10,897 bases of DNA. It comes from an uncultured Blautia sp. GTDB taxonomy: Bacteria; Bacillota; Clostridia; Lachnospirales; Lachnospiraceae. Positions 7,182-10,897 of the stretch are shown piece by piece. The stretch covers positions 1 through 10,897 of the forward strand of contig CAKROE010000078.1 in assembly GCA_934371915.1 (NCBI GenBank), read 5' to 3'. The translations under genes and the position numbers were made by a program. The notes beneath the pieces were generated by a model. The model was not told the DNA's origin. It worked only from the letters and a program-made list of their open reading frames with translations, and searched no databases. The stretch's first letter is position 1. Each line of letters begins with the position of its first letter.

Positions 7182-8381
7182 TTAATTTTCTGAATTTAAA
7201 ATGTCGGTATGTATGCCATCCCGCACCAGACGAAGTCCATCTGCCTGTGTCCAGAAATAGATTTTCGGAAGCGGACGGCTCAGAAACAGATAAATTCCTT
7301 CTGTTACAGAATATGCACCAACTCTTTCAAAGACCAGTATATCACAAATTTCCGGATTGCGCAGAGGAAATTGTTTTACGATTACATCACTGACTGTACA
7401 AAGTGCACCGCACAAGTTCCAGTTTTCTTCTTTACCTTCAGTCTTTTCACTGCCTTTAGAATTCAACTGACTACAGTATGGGCGTTTCATTGCCATTGCC
7501 TGTCCGTAATAATTTAAATGATTGATTCCTCCATCCAGTATCACATATGGCTGTTCTTTGTTTACTTTCATATCAACAATTGATGTGATGTAATATCCAC
7601 AGGAGGCAGCCAGAAATCTGCCCATCTCAAGTACAATTTTGCCATGAAACTGCAATGCTTCAAGAATTTTCTTAAATTCCCCCAGCAAATCTTCTGTCCG
7701 TTCACTTTTATCTTTTACAAAATACGGTACAAAGAATCCCGGACCATATTCAAGTGTCCTGATTTCCATCCCGTTAATTTCCTCTAAATCTCTGATAAAA
7801 GCATCCAGATGCTCCAGTTCCTCCTGCATCTGAGACAGATTTCTTTTCTGTGTTCCGGAATAAAACTGTATTCCCTCTATCTCTATACCGGCATATTTTT
7901 CTCTTTCTGAAATTATTTCACGTATTTCCGCTTCATCAATACCAAACTGATTTCCACTTGTAACACGTATCAGAACCGAAAGGATTATTCCGTGACGGAC
8001 TGCAGTATCATTCAGTATTTTCAGATGCTGCAAAGACTCCACCGTGTAAGTTCCGCTGTTTCCATATCTGTCCAGCATATAAGCTATATCATCTGGATTT
8101 TTGTATACACCTGAAAGTACAATTTTTTCCATCGGAATCCCGGCTCTTTCACAAATTCGAAATTCGCCCGGTGAGCATACTTCCAGAGAAGAAACAATCT
8201 CCATCATCGGTTTTATCAGAAATGGATTTGCTTTCATCGCATAGCAGATTTCTGCTTTCCCGTTCAGACATCTTTTGACTTTTTCAGCGAATTCTTTCAT
8301 TTCATCCAGATCAAAGACATATGCCGGTGTCGGTACTTGCTCTTTTTCTGTCAGTTGGTTCATAAATCTGTATTCTGACAT
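7182..8381 (-). CDS. Fold-type III PLP-dependent decarboxylase-like enzyme
   Basis: This 399-residue protein belongs to the Orn/DAP/Arg decarboxylase (LysA-like) group: an N-terminal alanine-racemase-type barrel and a C-terminal beta domain. The PLP lysine is K50 in CYAMKANP (46-53). Other motifs are EVCSPGEF (67-74), GNQFGID (143-149), YGPGF (212-216, in the place of the Gly-rich phosphate loop), EMGR (252-255, usual EPGR) and CGALCTVSD (324-332) with catalytic Cys328. Two positions deviate: Thr329 where ornithine and DAP decarboxylases have Asp or Glu for the distal group of a basic substrate, and Tyr174 where they have the His stacking on PLP. So it is probably not lysA. Homologues in vicenistatin (VinO) and butirosin (BtrK) synthesis decarboxylate amino acids held on a carrier protein. 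Its gene starts on the stop of the adenylation gene (TAATG), with AGGAGG 10 nt before that junction's ATG. A racemase role is a less likely alternative. Confidence 0.88.
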   Translation of the reverse strand: MSEYRFMNQLTEKEQVPTPAYVFDLDEMKEFAEKVKRCLNGKAEICYAMKANPFLIKPMMEIVSSLEVCSPGEFRICERAGIPMEKIVLSGVYKNPDDIAYMLDRYGNSGTYTVESLQHLKILNDTAVRHGIILSVLIRVTSGNQFGIDEAEIREIISEREKYAGIEIEGIQFYSGTQKRNLSQMQEELEHLDAFIRDLEEINGMEIRTLEYGPGFFVPYFVKDKSERTEDLLGEFKKILEALQFHGKIVLEMGRFLAASCGYYITSIVDMKVNKEQPYVILDGGINHLNYYGQAMAMKRPYCSQLNSKGSEKTEGKEENWNLCGALCTVSDVIVKQFPLRNPEICDILVFERVGAYSVTEGIYLFLSRPLPKIYFWTQADGLRLVRDGIHTDILNSEN

Positions 8382-9901
8382 TATCTGTTGTCCTCCTGAT
8401 ATTCTGTCATAAGTGCTTTACGGTCGATTTTTCCGTTTTTAGTAAGCGGCATCTGTTCCACCTGACGAAATACATTCGGAACCATAAACGCAGGCAAATA
8501 CTGCTTTAATGCTCTGACGATTTCTTTTCGCTCAACATTTCCTTCATAAAAAGCTACAATTTTACTTTTACCCTGATCGAACAGACAGCAGCTTCTTATT
8601 ATCTCAGGTATTTTATCCATTGATGCCTCTATTTCTCCCAATTCAATCCGATGTCCCATGTGTTTAATCTGAAAATCTTTTCTTGTTGCAAAGCATAGTT
8701 CTCCCAGATCATTATAATATGCCAGATCGCCGGTACGATACATCGGTTCCAGATATCTGTCATTAAGCGGGTTCTGTACAAAAGCCTTTGCTGTCTGCTC
8801 CGGATTTCTGTAATATCCAAGTGCAAGTGCACTTCCGGTTACACATACTTCTCCATTCTGATTTTTTTCTTCCACAAGGTGATTCTCTTCATCCAGAAGG
8901 AATACTTTTTCATTCGGAAAAGCTTTTCCCATCGGAAGGACATCACCCGGCTGAAATTCTCTGTCTACAACGTAATATGTACAGTTACAGGTAATTTCTG
9001 TCGGACCGTAAATATTTACATACATCGTATCCGGAAGATATTTTCTCCAGATATTCAGATGCTTCACCGGCATGCTCTCACCTGAAAAAAGGATTTTATT
9101 TATCTTTTCCGGTACCTTATATTCAAATCCATTCAGAGTTGAAATAATGCACAATGCGGAAACTGCCCATACTAATGTAGTAACGTCTCTCTCAATCAGA
9201 AAATCTATCAGTTTAGTCGGGAAAGAAAATAACTGTTTCGGTATAATCTGTACCGTTGCACCGGTCTTCAGTCCGGAATAAATATCCTTCACAGATACGT
9301 CAAAATCCCACGGTGCCTGATTTCCGATAACATCCTTTTCTGTAATATTAAACAGCTCCGTAAAACAGTCAATAAAGTCCAGAACTGAACGATGTCCCAC
9401 AACAACACCTTTGGGAGTTCCGGTAGAACCCGAAGTAAAAATACCATACAGCGGATCTACATCCACTGCCTGATTTCTGATGCTCTCCAATATTATCGGA
9501 TCTTCCTGTACAGCATTAAGCTCCGAAAGCATAAGAACCTTCCCCTCAAAGCCCAGTTTTTCCAGATCCTTTAAATATTTTTCTGATGTGATGATGACTT
9601 CGCTTTTCAGGATATCCAGAATCTGATTCAAACGACCGGCCGGCTGTTTCGTATCAATCAAAACATAAAAACAGCCTGCATAGACACTTCCCATAAACAC
9701 ACCTATTGTCTCAACACTCTTTTCCATAAAAACCGGAATCGGATTTCTTGGAGCAATATATCTGCTCAATGCTGTTCCTATCTTTCTGCCTGTGCATTCC
9801 AGTTCCTTAAAAGTACAGGAGGTATTTTCATCTGCAAATGCGGTTTTATCCGGATATTTTTGTGCCGACTTCTCCAGATATTCCAGAATGTTTTTCTTCA
9901 T
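8381..9901 (-). CDS. Stand-alone amino-acid adenylation enzyme (DltA-like ligase)
   Basis: This 506-residue ANL-superfamily enzyme has the length of DltA and no fused carrier domain. Core motifs are FTSGSTGTPKG (155-165, phosphate loop), WDFDVSVKDI (198-207), YGPTE (298-302), YRTGD (388-392), the hinge and A8 region around 408-423, and NGKIDRK (489-495) with the catalytic Lys491. It should activate an amino acid with ATP and load it on the carrier protein encoded downstream. D201 keeps the residue that binds the substrate amino group. By eye the ten-residue pocket reads D-V-K-C-L-S-I-C-N-K, against D-L-M-F-L-C-T-V-A-K in DltA, so D-alanine is unlikely; Lys205 suggests an acidic substrate. The gene starts 22 nt after the SGNH-protein stop behind a GAGGGGAG site and ends overlapping the PLP-enzyme ATG by 1 nt. 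Substrate assignment is inference. Confidence 0.92.
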   Translation of the reverse strand: MKKNILEYLEKSAQKYPDKTAFADENTSCTFKELECTGRKIGTALSRYIAPRNPIPVFMEKSVETIGVFMGSVYAGCFYVLIDTKQPAGRLNQILDILKSEVIITSEKYLKDLEKLGFEGKVLMLSELNAVQEDPIILESIRNQAVDVDPLYGIFTSGSTGTPKGVVVGHRSVLDFIDCFTELFNITEKDVIGNQAPWDFDVSVKDIYSGLKTGATVQIIPKQLFSFPTKLIDFLIERDVTTLVWAVSALCIISTLNGFEYKVPEKINKILFSGESMPVKHLNIWRKYLPDTMYVNIYGPTEITCNCTYYVVDREFQPGDVLPMGKAFPNEKVFLLDEENHLVEEKNQNGEVCVTGSALALGYYRNPEQTAKAFVQNPLNDRYLEPMYRTGDLAYYNDLGELCFATRKDFQIKHMGHRIELGEIEASMDKIPEIIRSCCLFDQGKSKIVAFYEGNVERKEIVRALKQYLPAFMVPNVFRQVEQMPLTKNGKIDRKALMTEYQEDNR

Positions 9902-9923
9902 TTTTCTCCCCTCTTTCTTTCAG

Positions 9924-10897
9924 TCAGTCTGCTGATTCTGTTTGGTTCAGCACCTGTGCAAGGACTTTTGAGTATGCTCTTGCAGCATCTCCGTTCATAT
10001 GACCGTCATAATCGGTATATGCCTTTGCATCATGTGTGAATGCTTTAAAATATTGTGTATTAAAATTGATATAATCCACACCCTGTTCCTCAAAGAATCT
10101 ACCGAAATATTTCCATGCGGCATTGTAGTTGTCGCTATGGTCTTTCAGTGTTGCAATGGGAACCGGGGTTGTTACTGCTACAAATTCAATATCGTTCTCT
10201 TTACAAAAATCGATCAGTTTCTTCAGATATTCCATATTGGATGGTGTGACTTTGCCATCTTCATATAATTTGATATCTGTCTTTTTCAGTTTAGACGTGT
10301 CCACCGGATATCTTTCGATAAAACCACTCTCATGATATTCCTGTGAATCGCTCTTAAGATCTGTAATGCTGTAATCCTTTTTTATTTTCTGAAGGAATGT
10401 TTCCTTCACTTTCGGCACTTCATAACTCAGAGAATATTCATACCAGGGAAACAGAATCGTACGGAAATTGCATTTTGCGATCGAATTCCAGAAATATTCC
10501 AATTTTGCCTTTGAAAAAGGAAATTCATGATAAAACAGCAGGTAATTGTTGCCCTCTTCTTTCTCAGAAACAAAATATCCCGGATCTACTTCATAAATAA
10601 TTCTTTTCGGATTTTGTTTCTCAGCAACCAGTCGGGCAAGATAATACGCATCAATTCCGTATTCTCCGCCGACGCATAAATTATGTCCTGTTCTTCCGGT
10701 AACTTCTTCCATCACCTCAGGATCGATATCCATTTTTCCATGAGAGGTGCCCAGAATAATATCATCAAACTGTTCCGTGACGACAGCGTGAACATCATTT
10801 CTCATAAATGTACATGGATAAAGTGCAGTATCCAGCCCTTTCAGTAGGATGCCACATATTACAAGTATAAGAACTGTTTTTAATATTTTTTTAGAAC
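9924..10897 (-). CDS. Membrane-anchored SGNH-fold protein in the DltD role, 5' end outside window
   Basis: The frame is open through the right edge: 30 residues precede the first in-window ATG (10805), and they contain a hydrophobic segment (about KTVLILVICGILL) that is a good N-terminal membrane anchor. The true start therefore lies beyond 10897. Visible length is 323 residues. Numbered from the edge, LGTSHG (48-53; Ser51) looks like the SGNH serine block, and DYDGHMNGDAA near the C-terminus (His299, with Asp295 and Asp297, then Asn301) like its Asp/His block. The body should face outside the membrane. It is not a close match to classical DltD and is shorter, so I call it DltD-like by position and fold only. 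Such proteins work with MBOAT acyltransferases to move an acyl or aminoacyl group onto a surface polymer. The stop is 22 nt before the adenylation gene. Confidence 0.8.
   Translation of the reverse strand, partial: SKKILKTVLILVICGILLKGLDTALYPCTFMRNDVHAVVTEQFDDIILGTSHGKMDIDPEVMEEVTGRTGHNLCVGGEYGIDAYYLARLVAEKQNPKRIIYEVDPGYFVSEKEEGNNYLLFYHEFPFSKAKLEYFWNSIAKCNFRTILFPWYEYSLSYEVPKVKETFLQKIKKDYSITDLKSDSQEYHESGFIERYPVDTSKLKKTDIKLYEDGKVTPSNMEYLKKLIDFCKENDIEFVAVTTPVPIATLKDHSDNYNAAWKYFGRFFEEQGVDYINFNTQYFKAFTHDAKAYTDYDGHMNGDAARAYSKVLAQVLNQTESAD

Noticed and set aside
7182..8381. lysA (diaminopimelate decarboxylase) for lysine synthesis
   Set aside because: The acidic residue after the catalytic Cys and the PLP-stacking His are both replaced, and the gene is embedded between an adenylation enzyme and a carrier protein, so a lysine-pathway role is unlikely.
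6944..9901. Ordinary dltA and dltC for D-alanylation of teichoic acid
   Set aside because: The overall parts match, but the adenylation pocket lacks the DltA chirality Cys and differs at most positions, and the PLP enzyme has no place in a standard dlt operon. I kept the DltA-like and DltC-like wording without the gene symbols.
9924..10805. A complete 293-residue protein starting at the ATG at 10805
   Set aside because: The frame stays open to the window edge and the extra 30 residues encode a convincing membrane anchor, so the gene is 5'-truncated by the window rather than starting here.

Overview
The window looks like a chromosomal segment of a low-to-moderate GC Firmicute of class Clostridia, probably a Lachnospiraceae-type gut anaerobe. 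This is inferred from the strong AGGAGG ribosome binding sites, a T-box riboswitch ahead of leuA, tight operons and the gene content. No taxonomic marker is present. Every gene I can support lies on the minus strand, so the region is described here from high to low coordinates, the direction of transcription.

Region 1 (10897 to 6899) is an operon of four visible genes, entered from beyond the right edge: a membrane-anchored SGNH-fold protein in the DltD role, a stand-alone amino-acid adenylation enzyme in the DltA role, a fold-type III PLP-dependent decarboxylase-like protein, and a 74-residue DltC-like carrier protein, closed by an intrinsic terminator. It resembles a D-alanylation (dlt) operon with a PLP enzyme built in. 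The adenylation pocket is not that of DltA: it has Lys and Ser where DltA has Met and the chirality-setting Cys. The PLP enzyme lacks the acidic residue next to its catalytic Cys that basic-amino-acid decarboxylases use. I infer that an acidic amino acid (or its decarboxylated product) is loaded on the carrier and passed to a surface polymer, probably by an MBOAT protein encoded just outside the window. This is the most interesting part of the window.

Region 2 (6864 to 4761) is a single-gene leucine unit: a sigma-A type promoter, a T-box leader of about 300 nt with a CUC (Leu) specifier, a leader terminator, leuA (2-isopropylmalate synthase) and a long hairpin terminator.

Region 3 (4688 to 1) is an operon for a three-subunit molybdenum hydroxylase of the xanthine dehydrogenase family (FAD, 2Fe-2S and molybdopterin subunits, in that order), with overlapping or near-abutting genes. 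The last of these overlaps by 4 nt the start of a multi-spanning membrane protein that runs off the left edge. No tRNA, rRNA, CRISPR array, insertion sequence or phage gene was seen.
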